In this document: positions 8,295 through 15,840 of the stretch, piece by piece
How the letters are laid out: each line of letters opens with the position of its first letter
How positions within the stretch are numbered: position 1 is the stretch's first letter
Assembly (NCBI GenBank): GCA_947453795.1
Contig: CANGIC010000002.1
Span: 1-43,907 of the forward strand
Direction of reading: 5' to 3'
Length of the DNA: 43,907 nucleotides
Source: Flavobacteriales bacterium
GTDB lineage: Bacteria > Bacteroidota > Bacteroidia > Flavobacteriales_D > Crocinitomicaceae
Notes under the pieces: generated by a model
What the model was told of the DNA's origin: nothing
Databases searched by the model: none
Seen by the model: the letters and a program-made list of their open reading frames with translations, nothing else
Position numbers and translations under genes: made by a program

Positions 8295-8819
8295 TTAGTA
8301 CTCAGTACCCCAGCCGACGAGAATTCGTTTCAATCGGTCTTTCGCCCGCATGACCGTCATTCCAATATTCGTTTCAGGAATATTCATTAACACCGCAATT
8401 TCCTTCCCGCTATAACCGAAATAGTATTTCAGCGTTAGGACAATCCGGTCGCGCTCCCCTACCCTTTCAAGCGCTTTTCGAAGCGTTTTACTATCCACTC
8501 CGTATTCATCCGAGAAAGACGTTGAGTCGGACAAATTTTTTAAATCATCCGTACCGACACGAATCGACAAGGAATTTCCTTTGCGCTCCATTAAATCAAA
8601 GCAATGGTTGCGCGTCATCGTATACATCCATGAACTCAAGGTGCCTATCCCTTCATTGTATTGACCAATGCGCGTCCAGGCCTTAAGTATTACATCCTGT
8701 ACAACATCATCCAACCAGTATTCATACCCTTTCGCAAGGAATTTTTTTGCCGTCATTCTTACCATCGCTTCGTTGTTCAACACCGCTTGCTCCATTGTTT
8801 CCATCATTCTTCTTTCCAT
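8295..8819 (-). CDS. RNA polymerase ECF sigma factor (sigma-70 family)
   Basis: A 174-aa two-domain sigma factor. Region 2 is at about residues 15-85 (DDVVQDVILKAWTRIGQY, LSSWMYTMTRNHCFDLMERK), with the usual -10 recognition helix. Region 4 is at about 115-165 (LERVGERDRIVLTLKYYFGYSGKEIAVLMN and a recognition helix with TVMRAKDRLKRIL). The ATG at 8819 was kept; internal Mets at residues 5 and 6 are alternatives. No anti-sigma gene is adjacent. The 340-bp upstream region holds a long hairpin. Target promoters unknown. Confidence 0.88.
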   Translation of the reverse strand: MERRMMETMEQAVLNNEAMVRMTAKKFLAKGYEYWLDDVVQDVILKAWTRIGQYNEGIGTLSSWMYTMTRNHCFDLMERKGNSLSIRVGTDDLKNLSDSTSFSDEYGVDSKTLRKALERVGERDRIVLTLKYYFGYSGKEIAVLMNIPETNIGMTVMRAKDRLKRILVGWGTEY

Positions 8820-8894
8820 ATACCAGTTGTTTTAGTTGTTTGCAGTACCTAAAGGTTACCCCCCATATATAGGTGTTCTAAAATCGAGTGCCGA

Positions 8895-8978
8895 CTTCCC
8901 TGATTTTTAGTCACAATCATATACCCATAGTATAAGGCATACACCATGTGATATGATCCATAACTGAAACCAGGGAAG
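8895..8978. other. Long nested hairpin (84 nt) in the 340-bp intergenic gap
   Basis: The gap 8820-9159 has no gene. Within it nested, co-centred inverted repeats are visible: CTTCCCTG (8895-8902) with CAGGGAAG (8971-8978), TTT-T-AGT (8904-8911, one T bulged) with ACTGAAA (8963-8969), ATCATAT (8916-8922) with ATATGAT (8951-8957), CAT with ATG, and GTAT (8930-8933) with ATAC (8939-8942) around loop AAGGC. By hand about 29 base pairs form in 84 nt. It lies 75 bp upstream of the ECF sigma start on its strand, so it may be a 5' leader structure, a separate RNA or a MITE-like element. The rest of the gap shows only AT-rich sequence and a G-run. Confidence 0.5.
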
Positions 8979-9159
8979 GACACATCTAATCCTTATCGCT
9001 CCGGAGAGAAATAAGTAGAAATTCTATAGTAAAGGGGGGTGGGATTTTACACGCCGTGCTGTTAACGCATGACTTTTAAATAAGTAACAATCTTTTTTGA
9101 TATTTTTTCGAAATAAAACACATCTTATTGTAATTCAATACATTAACTCTTGATATTTT

Positions 9160-10029
9160 TTATTCCTCCCGCCTAACTCGACGCATATCCTCGCGTTCGC
9201 GAACAAGTTTAGTGCAATATTCCCACGCACGGGCATTCAATTGTTGGGCCGTTCCATTGGTATTGCCAAAGCCCGCATTTCCTCTCATACGGTTTGACGT
9301 ATAAAAAGTAACGCCATTGAACAAACCCCACGCATTTGTGCCCAAGTCCTTCATTTCGCCTTGAATGGATTGCATCATTTCACGTCGTCTTTTTCTTGAA
9401 CTACGCAGTGAATCGATCTCCCTATTTATTGTTCGTTCGTTTACTTTAGGTTCGGGAAACATGTATTCCAGAAAATCATAGATTTCATCTTTGCCGATTT
9501 CGCGATTCGCCAACTCCTTGGACAACTGCATTTGTTCCCATTTGCCCTGCTCATAGTTGTTCAGCATCACACGGATATCTTCGTCTGTCATCTCCAAACG
9601 ATGGGTGTGCTTGATGCGCAAATTATAAAGCTCACGTGAAAATTGGTTCTCACAGCGAAACATATAATTGGACAAACCAAGGAAAATTTTGGAGGACTGA
9701 TCGTGCGAATTACCTATAATTAAATAATGTTCGGCACGGTCATTCACCAATGTCATCGGATTACTATCCTTCAAAAATGCCAAAATGCGCTTGCCTTTCT
9801 GAAATTGTTCGAAACCGATGCACTTAAAATTGGAAACACCCTCTATGCGTTCCACCAAATTCATCAAGTCCGCATTGTAAAATGGCTCATACATTCCTGA
9901 ACACACACTTAGGATTTGCCCATTGTCGGTGCGCGTTATGGCAAAGCGATTCGATTTTTCGCCATGGCTGGTTAGCAGCTCTTCACGATTGACATCCCAA
10001 TCGATTTCCATTTTTAAAGATTTTTTCAT
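9160..10029 (-). CDS. DUF932-family protein (plasmid/phage-like)
   Basis: 289 aa from the ATG at 10029; the track start at 10056 is a TTG. The N-terminal half matches the DUF932 pattern (FAITRTDNGQILSVCSGMYE, then a segment where an asparagine-aromatic pair is conserved, ECNQ-like CENQFSREL). The C-terminal part (NAWGLFNGVTFYTSNRMRG, GNTNGTAQQLNARAWEYC) fits the family's C-terminal block. DUF932 proteins are widespread on plasmids, phages and integrative elements; their biochemical role is not settled. A basic coil (SLRSSRKRRREM) lies at about residue 215. No other phage gene is adjacent. Confidence 0.65.
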   Translation of the reverse strand: MKKSLKMEIDWDVNREELLTSHGEKSNRFAITRTDNGQILSVCSGMYEPFYNADLMNLVERIEGVSNFKCIGFEQFQKGKRILAFLKDSNPMTLVNDRAEHYLIIGNSHDQSSKIFLGLSNYMFRCENQFSRELYNLRIKHTHRLEMTDEDIRVMLNNYEQGKWEQMQLSKELANREIGKDEIYDFLEYMFPEPKVNERTINREIDSLRSSRKRRREMMQSIQGEMKDLGTNAWGLFNGVTFYTSNRMRGNAGFGNTNGTAQQLNARAWEYCTKLVREREDMRRVRREE

Positions 10030-10159
10030 AACTAAACATGTTTTAATGTTCTGCAAATAAAATATGTAGTTCGGTATGCTTAGTACGCACTGAAAAAAAA
10101 TCTTTACTTTTTTTATCGCATCACTTCCGGATCAGCTTTTGGAAAATAGTCACCTATCA

Positions 10160-10612
10160 CTAAATTTGCACGGCCTTCACCATGTCAATTTGGATATTGA
10201 AAAAGTCGAAATTTTCACCAGACACATGATGAGCAGCACTTATTTCCTCTTTATCCTCCATAAATTCCGGCTCTATGATTTCGTATACTCCATCTTCCTG
10301 CGGAATGGCTTCAAAGTAAAGGGAATAGAACTGCCAATCACGTTGCGATTCGAAATAATGCTTATTCGGAGAAAAAGATATTCCATTTGTATTCAGCAGC
10401 TTATATACCTTCTTTCCATTCCTTTCGCGCATATACGTTTCTGGTGAAATTTGAATCCAACCCCCATTGTTGTAAATACTGTTAAAGGTGGAATATCCAA
10501 AATCCACTTTCGTAAAACTCGGAGTGATCGTTATCCTTAAAAGGGTTGGATTGTCAGAAATTCCCTCATTCGGAACATGGGGAAACAAGTATGATTTCGT
10601 TGATTTTTTCAT
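10160..10612 (-). CDS. Small beta-rich protein, family member 2 of 3, coupled to WYL regulator
   Basis: 150 aa, ATG start overlapping the WYL regulator stop as ATGA, which implies translational coupling. The domain contains IYNNGGWIQISPETYMRERN, then GISFSPNKHYF, then FYSLYFEAIPQEDGVYEIIE. These align by eye with IYINGGWIQMHPSCYIRP, GIPIAPTKYHF and YTLYFPALPKGTTMIDVIE of the 11863 product, including the NGGWIQ block, so the two are clear paralogs. The C-terminal FDFFNIQI also matches FNFFSVSV. No signal peptide. Function unknown; its coupling suggests it acts with, or is controlled by, the WYL protein. Confidence 0.65.
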   Translation of the reverse strand: MKKSTKSYLFPHVPNEGISDNPTLLRITITPSFTKVDFGYSTFNSIYNNGGWIQISPETYMRERNGKKVYKLLNTNGISFSPNKHYFESQRDWQFYSLYFEAIPQEDGVYEIIEPEFMEDKEEISAAHHVSGENFDFFNIQIDMVKAVQI

Positions 10613-11589
10613 CGGTTATAATTTTCTTTTACTTCATTTCTCAACCATACTGGCTCTACAATTCGGATGGAATTCCCAAAGGATCGCAGCAAGCGAATAA
10701 GTTCGAAAGACGGAATGAGATTCAATTCTATACGCGCTCGACCACTGTTTTGGACCGAGACAAATTTTTGACTTTCGTGAATGGGGTATGATCGGAAATA
10801 CGCCAATTCTTGAGGGACTATGTCGATTATAATCTGTTGTAATTCTTGATTTTCAATTGGGTAAACGCCATAGATATGTTGAAAATACGCTACCGCATCA
10901 GGTCCTTGTTCACCTCGAAATTCAGCTTGCACACACACAGGATCATGGATTCGATCAAATCCAAAAGTCCGAATTTCGTTGTGCTCATCCGAATACGCGA
11001 CAACATACCACCGATTGTCAAACTCCTTGAGCAGCATAGGGTGTATAATGCGGGAAGTGAATCTATGTTTGCTGTAAGAATAATGGACAATGGAAACCGG
11101 AATGCGGTCTTTAATCGCGCGGAAAAACAAATCGAAATGTTCAAAACCACGAAAATCGCGCGGCGCATCCGTTTGAATGAATTGTCTTTTAAAGTCGCCC
11201 TGTGGGAATTTCTCCCGATAAGCAGTCAATACTTTTTCCATCGCATGTTCAAATTGTCCACTCACGCGAGAACTGCCAATGCTTTGAATCAACTCAATGG
11301 CATTTTTAATGCTGCTAATATCTTGGTCGAGTAATCCTACGCCGTCAAAACGATAGGTGTCGTCAGTATATTCATACGCTTTTTTGGTATAGTTGAATTC
11401 GATCGGCGCATGGAAGGAGATCCGCATGTTTTTAATGTCCTTCACGACTGTGTCTAATGCGGGCTCAAAATCTGTTTCTTTCGCACAGGCCTGAATCAGG
11501 TCTAGTAGTGTAGGCAATGGCTTTTGCCGATTTCGAAGCCGAGCATCGATGGCTTTGTACCTGAGGTAGGGATTTTTTGTTACGGGCAT
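10609..11589 (-). CDS. WYL-domain transcriptional regulator
   Basis: 326 aa. The N-terminal region (NPYLRYKAIDARLRNRQKPL, LLDLIQACAKETDFEPALDT, VVKDIKNMR) is a winged-helix-like DNA-binding domain of the kind found in Bacteroidota WYL proteins. The WYL domain spans about 165-245: FRAIKDRIPVSIVHYSYSKH, then IHPMLLKEFDNRWYVVAYS, where the RWYVVAY stretch carries the WYL-type core, and TFGFDRI. The C-terminal WCX-like extension ends with LRSFGNSIRIVEPVWLRNE. WYL domains bind ligands such as nucleic acid and switch the regulator. It is divergent from the 11863 gene across a 273-bp intergenic region. Confidence 0.85.
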   Translation of the reverse strand: MPVTKNPYLRYKAIDARLRNRQKPLPTLLDLIQACAKETDFEPALDTVVKDIKNMRISFHAPIEFNYTKKAYEYTDDTYRFDGVGLLDQDISSIKNAIELIQSIGSSRVSGQFEHAMEKVLTAYREKFPQGDFKRQFIQTDAPRDFRGFEHFDLFFRAIKDRIPVSIVHYSYSKHRFTSRIIHPMLLKEFDNRWYVVAYSDEHNEIRTFGFDRIHDPVCVQAEFRGEQGPDAVAYFQHIYGVYPIENQELQQIIIDIVPQELAYFRSYPIHESQKFVSVQNSGRARIELNLIPSFELIRLLRSFGNSIRIVEPVWLRNEVKENYNR

Positions 11590-11862
11590 AGTGTATGTTT
11601 TAAATGTTCATCACTCAACAAATCTGCTGTTGATGCACAAAACTAATCTAAAAAAAATGATTCGGTATATAAGATGCGTAATTGTGAATAACTTATTACT
11701 AAGCAGTTAGTCATTTTCTATTTCACTACGGATGAAGAATACAGAACTGAGCACTTTCTTTGTCAAAAATTCTAAGAGTCGGATGTTATGTTCTCGAGAA
11801 AGGAGCATTTCCAATTCCGATACGGATAGAAAAATAAATTGTAACCATAAAACAACAGATAA

Positions 11863-12342
11863 ATGAACACAAAAACAGTTACCCCGGAAAAAGAAGAATT
11901 GGAAACACTTACTCCAAAGAAAAAACCTCAGGTCATCAAGCGACCAGTGATTGAAGAAGGACCAGATTCGGATGTTGCCATCAGTGAAATTGAACTCAAT
12001 GACGAGCTCACACGCATTGATTTCTTTTACATTTCCTCCAGAATTTACATCAATGGTGGATGGATTCAAATGCACCCATCGTGCTACATTCGTCCTCACG
12101 GCACCGACTTAAAACTGCAAATGATCAAGGCCGAAGGAATTCCTATTGCACCAACAAAGTACCATTTCCAATGTCAAGGTCAGGCGCACAGCTACACCCT
12201 CTACTTCCCCGCTCTTCCCAAAGGAACGACAATGATCGATGTCATAGAGCGCGACGGCAATTTCCCGGATGACTTCAATTTCTTTTCTGTGAGCGTACGC
12301 GAAAACCTTCCGATAGAAATCCGTTTCATTAGCGAAAACTAA
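11863..12342 (+). CDS. Small beta-rich protein, family member 3 of 3
   Basis: 159 aa, ATG start. A charged, Pro/Lys-rich leader of about 45 residues precedes a domain with IYINGGWIQMHPSCYIRP (about 61-78), GIPIAP (92-97) and YTLYFPALPKG (111-121). It is closest to the 10160 product and more distantly related to the 7094 product. There is no signal peptide or TM segment. It begins a two-gene unit with the coiled-coil gene 9 bp downstream. The 273-bp upstream gap, shared with the divergent WYL gene, is AT-rich with no clear operator. Confidence 0.6.
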   Translation: MNTKTVTPEKEELETLTPKKKPQVIKRPVIEEGPDSDVAISEIELNDELTRIDFFYISSRIYINGGWIQMHPSCYIRPHGTDLKLQMIKAEGIPIAPTKYHFQCQGQAHSYTLYFPALPKGTTMIDVIERDGNFPDDFNFFSVSVRENLPIEIRFISEN

Positions 12343-12351
12343 GCTGTACCC

Positions 12352-12801
12352 ATGAACTTAGAAAAACTACACTGCGACATTCTAGAATTGAAATTGCTTC
12401 GTGCAGAAATAATTGTGCGTAAAAAGCACCTTATTAAAATGCAGCGCTATGAAGAGGTTGCAAATGAAAGAGAAAGAGAACGGGAAATCCTCAAAAATCT
12501 CGGGGTTATCCAGGGACAATTGGAACATTTCGATGGCTCATTGGCGTTGACTAAAGAAAATTTAAGGAGGAAGCAAGAAATCCGAAACCTTTTGATTGAA
12601 ATAAATCCAGTTGATCATGCTTTTGCTACAGACAGTTTAGCGCAGATTGAAAAACAGATTGTTGACTTGAAAAAAGAGAGAAACAGCTTCCTTGCGAATA
12701 AGGACCAAGAGGGTGCCGAACCCCTTATTACTGAATTGCACGATCTCTTTCAACTGCGCATGGACATCGACTCGTTCATTCGACAAAGGGATATAATTTA
12801 A
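12352..12801 (+). CDS. Coiled-coil hypothetical protein with UVR-like segments
   Basis: 149 aa, almost entirely helical. The segment KMQRYEEVANEREREREIL resembles a UVR (UvrB/UvrC) motif, and KDQEGAEPLITELHDLFQL is a second, weaker match. UVR-like helical hairpins mediate protein-protein contacts. It sits 9 bp after the beta-rich gene and is followed by a terminator, so the two form an operon. A partner role for the beta-rich protein is plausible but unproven. Confidence 0.55.
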   Translation: MNLEKLHCDILELKLLRAEIIVRKKHLIKMQRYEEVANEREREREILKNLGVIQGQLEHFDGSLALTKENLRRKQEIRNLLIEINPVDHAFATDSLAQIEKQIVDLKKERNSFLANKDQEGAEPLITELHDLFQLRMDIDSFIRQRDII

Positions 12802-12807
12802 GAACGT

Positions 12808-12844
12808 CTTGCAGTGAATCGAAGGGTTTGCTGCAGGATTTTTT
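12808..12844 (+). terminator. Probable terminator of the 11863-12801 operon
   Basis: CTTGCAG/CTGCAGG forms a 7-bp stem (one G-T pair) with a 16-nt loop, followed by ATTTTTT, 6 bp after the stop codon. The loop is long, so strength is uncertain. Confidence 0.5.
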
Positions 12845-12876
12845 ACTTCATTCAGTAATTAGAACTGAAAATGTCT

Positions 12877-13722
12877 TTACGCCTTGATTTCATTCATTTC
12901 TTCACCCATTCCTCGAACAAAGCGATCAATCGCAACACGGCTATTGGCGCTCATTTTCAGTTCATAGCGCTCAGAATTGGCAATTTTCGTTAAATGAGGC
13001 ACACACAATGGGTACTCCTCTTTTAAAAGTAAATAGGCCTTCAATGACAGTTCAAAATGCAAGGGATATATAGTGTCCGTTGGTCCAAATCCAAAAGCAT
13101 CCGGTTTGGTTACCATGTGTTTGTCTTCATGTATCCACGATACACCAAGTAGCTCTACATTGGTGATTCGTTCAATATTATAGTACTTATTTTGACCTGA
13201 TGTTGCTTCGTAAGCCATCAGTGTTCGATAGTTGTCCGTAAACGCAAAAGGTTCAATGTAACGGTCTGAAATTTTCTGACTGTTCAAAGAGTGATAATTT
13301 TTTAGGACCACTTGACCGCGCTTCGCTATAGCTTCGCTCAACAATTCGATGATGCGACCTAGATGGGCTTTCAAGAGGTGACTAGACACAAGCGTCGATT
13401 CAGAAGAAAGGTAAATCTTCTTTAAAATAGAATCTTTTAAGGGATGATTTTTTGCAAAGCTCAACACCATTTTACGAATCAATTCAGACTCTTCGTTGGT
13501 GAATTTTACCCCACCCTCGTCATTGCTAGCCGGAATAGAATACCGATTAAATGAATCACGCTGCAAGTCAAACCCCAATTCCCTCAACAAATCAAAATAG
13601 CGGTAAACTGTTCGATCAGTCGTGTCGATTATAGCACCCAGTTGATGGATTGATTTTGCTGGCTCTTGTTTCAATAATGAAATCAGTTGCAAAACCCGCA
13701 AGATTTTATGTTGATTGAGCAT
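12877..13722 (-). CDS. HTH/WYL-domain transcriptional regulator
   Basis: 281 aa, ATG start. The N-terminus is a DeoR/HTH_11-type winged helix (LRVLQLISLLKQEPAKSIHQ, LGAIIDTTDRTVYRYFDLLR, with the recognition helix DRTVYRYFDLL) and a wing (GFDLQRDSFNRYSI). The WYL domain is in the middle (AIAKRGQVVLKNYHSLN, RYIEPFAFTDNYRTLMAYEA), with TVL/YRT in place of a strict WYL core. The C-terminal part is typical of the family. It is convergent with the 11863-12801 operon and divergent from malic enzyme. In the 252-bp upstream region ACTAAT (13813) and ATTAGT (13831) form a 6-bp inverted repeat that could be an operator. Confidence 0.8.
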   Translation of the reverse strand: MLNQHKILRVLQLISLLKQEPAKSIHQLGAIIDTTDRTVYRYFDLLRELGFDLQRDSFNRYSIPASNDEGGVKFTNEESELIRKMVLSFAKNHPLKDSILKKIYLSSESTLVSSHLLKAHLGRIIELLSEAIAKRGQVVLKNYHSLNSQKISDRYIEPFAFTDNYRTLMAYEATSGQNKYYNIERITNVELLGVSWIHEDKHMVTKPDAFGFGPTDTIYPLHFELSLKAYLLLKEEYPLCVPHLTKIANSERYELKMSANSRVAIDRFVRGMGEEMNEIKA

Positions 13723-13933
13723 TGACTATAATTTTCGCGCAAAGAAGGTCAAAATGCTGTAAATGCACAAATTAGTGACCTTAGTTGTCAAGATTCTTTT
13801 TCTGTCCCTTTGACTAATAATAGAATAACGATTAGTTCAAGTTGATTTAACTCATGCGTTAATATATTTTTGATTGCCCACGAATAGCGACCTATCTCAA
13901 TTCTTCATTTTTATTTCCTTATTTTAATTTTTA

Positions 13934-13954
13934 ACTCTTGATTCTTAATTCTTA
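13934..13954. repeat. Heptanucleotide array ACTCTTG-ATTCTTA-ATTCTTA
   Basis: Three period-7 units, two of them identical to the ATTCTTA unit at 154-174. They lie 20 bp upstream of the malic enzyme start and may overlap its leader. Confidence 0.65.
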
Positions 13955-13974
13955 GTTTTACTCAAAATCTCTCC

Positions 13975-15579
13975 ATGGACAACAATCTGCATTGGCTCAA
14001 GCACAATAAGTTTAACAAATCGACTGCATTTACCCACGAGGAGCGCGATGAAAAAGCCATTCGGGGATTACTTCCATATGCCGTTTCTACACAGATGGTG
14101 CAGGTAAAAAGAGTACTCCGAAATCTGAGAAAAAAAACCTCCAACCTTGATAAGTATTCTTATTTATCCGCATTACAAAGCAGGAATGAACGCTTGTTTT
14201 ACCGTGTATTGATTGAAAACATTGAAGAACTATTGCCCATTGTTTATACACCAACCGTTGGAGAGGCATGCCGCGAATATTCACACTTATTTTCTGAAAC
14301 CAAAGGGTTTTACATTACCCCAGATGACCGCGGAATGATCTCGAAAATTTTGAAAAATTGGCCAGAAGAGGACATACGCGTTATCGTTGTCACCGATGGT
14401 CAGCGGATTCTTGGATTAGGAGATCTCGGAGCGAATGGCATGGGAATTCCTATCGGGAAGTTAATGCTTTATTCGGCGTGTGCAGGCATCGATCCTGCGC
14501 AGTGCTTGCCCGTGATGCTCGATGTTGGAACAAACAACCAACTGCTGCTAGACGACCCATTTTACCTCGGATTTCCTCACAAAAGAATTGAGGGTGCTGC
14601 GTATTTTGAATTGGTCAATGAGTTTATTATGAGCGTACAACAACTTTATCCCAAGGCCATGATTCAGTTTGAGGATTTCCTTACACCGAATGCGTATGGA
14701 TTGCTAAAAACCTATAAAGACAAAGTACTGTGTTTCAATGATGATATACAAGGTACGGCTTCCGTTGCATTGGCGGGTGTCTATGCATCGACGCGTATTA
14801 CAAAAAAATCATTTTCGGAATTAACCATTATGTTCCTCGGCGCGGGATCGGCAGCCACTGGAATTGCAGACTTAATTGCTTACGCATTGGAAAAGGAGGG
14901 CTTAGATCCTGAAGTTGCTCGGCAACACTTATGGTTTGCGGATGTCAATGGGTTGGTGGTTGCGGATCGAACAGATTTGCTCGAACACAATCTGCCCTAC
15001 GCACATGCTCATGAACAGCTTTCATTTTTGGATGCCCTAAAATCAATAAAACCAGATATACTCATTGGTGCAACAGGTGCGGCGGGCACCTTCACTCAAG
15101 AAGTAATCGAAACGATGACGAACATCAATGATCGTCCCGTCATTTTTGCCCTATCCAATCCAACAGCCAATGCAGAATGTACTGCTGAACAGGCCTACAC
15201 TTGGAGTCAAGGTCAAGCCATTTTTGTCAGTGGCAGTCCCTTTGACACTATTCAATTGAACGGGAAATCGTTTGATCCAGGACAAGGAAACAACGCCTAC
15301 ATTTTCCCCGGCTTAGGCCTTGGTGTTACGGCATGTGAGGCAACGTTTATTCCCGATGAATTTTTCTTAGTTGCCGCGCAAACCTTGGCCGATTTAGTGA
15401 CTGAAGAGGATTTACATCATGGATCCCTCTACCCGCCTATTCGCGACATTCGCGATGTATCACTTCAAATTGCAGAATCTGTTGCCGAAAAAGCGTACGA
15501 AATGAACTTGGCGAAAGCGCCAAAAACTGGTTCTATGCGCGGCATGATCGAGGCGCTTTTGTATGATCCGTATTATTAG
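13975..15579 (+). CDS. maeA: Malic enzyme (malate dehydrogenase, decarboxylating)
   Basis: Oxidatively decarboxylates malate to pyruvate with NAD(P). The 534-aa protein has the long, eukaryote/E. coli MaeA (SfcA)-type architecture rather than the short MaeB type. Conserved blocks in order: YTPTVGEACREY (about 84), VVTDGQRILGLGDLGANGMG (about 138-157, substrate/nicotinamide site), IQFEDF (about 228), CFNDDIQGTASVALAG (about 250, metal-binding Asp pair), FLGAGSAATGIADLI (dinucleotide loop, about 286) and FALSNPTANAECT (about 397). It is full length. The ATG follows a heptad repeat. Cofactor preference is inferred from subfamily, not from a residue test; it might use NADP. It is monocistronic by context. 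Confidence 0.92.
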   Translation: MDNNLHWLKHNKFNKSTAFTHEERDEKAIRGLLPYAVSTQMVQVKRVLRNLRKKTSNLDKYSYLSALQSRNERLFYRVLIENIEELLPIVYTPTVGEACREYSHLFSETKGFYITPDDRGMISKILKNWPEEDIRVIVVTDGQRILGLGDLGANGMGIPIGKLMLYSACAGIDPAQCLPVMLDVGTNNQLLLDDPFYLGFPHKRIEGAAYFELVNEFIMSVQQLYPKAMIQFEDFLTPNAYGLLKTYKDKVLCFNDDIQGTASVALAGVYASTRITKKSFSELTIMFLGAGSAATGIADLIAYALEKEGLDPEVARQHLWFADVNGLVVADRTDLLEHNLPYAHAHEQLSFLDALKSIKPDILIGATGAAGTFTQEVIETMTNINDRPVIFALSNPTANAECTAEQAYTWSQGQAIFVSGSPFDTIQLNGKSFDPGQGNNAYIFPGLGLGVTACEATFIPDEFFLVAAQTLADLVTEEDLHHGSLYPPIRDIRDVSLQIAESVAEKAYEMNLAKAPKTGSMRGMIEALLYDPYY

Positions 15580-15584
15580 GATCT

Positions 15585-15626
15585 GGGACGAGAGACAAGG
15601 GACAAGGGACAAGGGACAAGAGACTT
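15585..15626. repeat. Heptanucleotide array, GGGACAA type
   Basis: Six period-7 units: GGGACGA, GAGACAA, three GGGACAA, GAGACTT. It starts 5 bp after the malic enzyme stop. The first two units match those of the second array at 15756. Confidence 0.85.
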
Positions 15627-15636
15627 GGTCTTTACA

Positions 15637-15835
15637 TTGGTGGCTGAGGACCTCGAAGCCACATGGAATAAGAGACTTCAAGATGTTAAGACATTAAGAT
15701 TTTAGGACTTTAAATCTTGATTTGTTTTGTTTTTTCCTCGGGCCTTGTTGAACGAGGGACGAGAGACAAAGGACAAAGGACAAAGGACAAAGGACAAAGG
15801 ACATGATTTTACTTTGGTGGCTGAAGTCCTCGAAG
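15637..15835. repeat. Duplicated 22-bp flank of the heptad arrays
   Basis: TTGGTGGCTGAGGACCTCGA... at 15637-15658 recurs with two mismatches at 15814-15835, a spacing of 177 bp. Each copy lies about 10 bp after a GGACAA heptad array, so array plus flank was duplicated as a unit. The second copy ends 6 bp before the reverse transcriptase stop. Between them is a run of looser 8-mers (AAGATGTT, AAGACATT, AAGATTTT). Confidence 0.75.
15756..15804. repeat. Heptanucleotide array, AGGACAA type
   Basis: Seven period-7 units: GGGACGA, GAGACAA, four AGGACAA, AGGACAT. It is organised like the array at 15585 with a one-base drift in the core unit. Confidence 0.85.
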
Positions 15836-15840
15836 TTGCC

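Noticed and set aside
9160-11589. Prophage or integrative element suggested by DUF932
   Set aside because: No integrase, capsid, portal, relaxase or attachment repeats are visible; only one DUF932 gene supports it.
10070-11668. Shared TTCGGTAT upstream of the DUF932 and WYL genes as an operator
   Set aside because: An 8-mer shared twice at different distances from the starts is expected by chance.
11707-12099. 130-aa minus-strand ORF over the start of the beta-rich gene
   Set aside because: Composition is Phe-rich and irregular, and the plus-strand gene shows clear paralogs.
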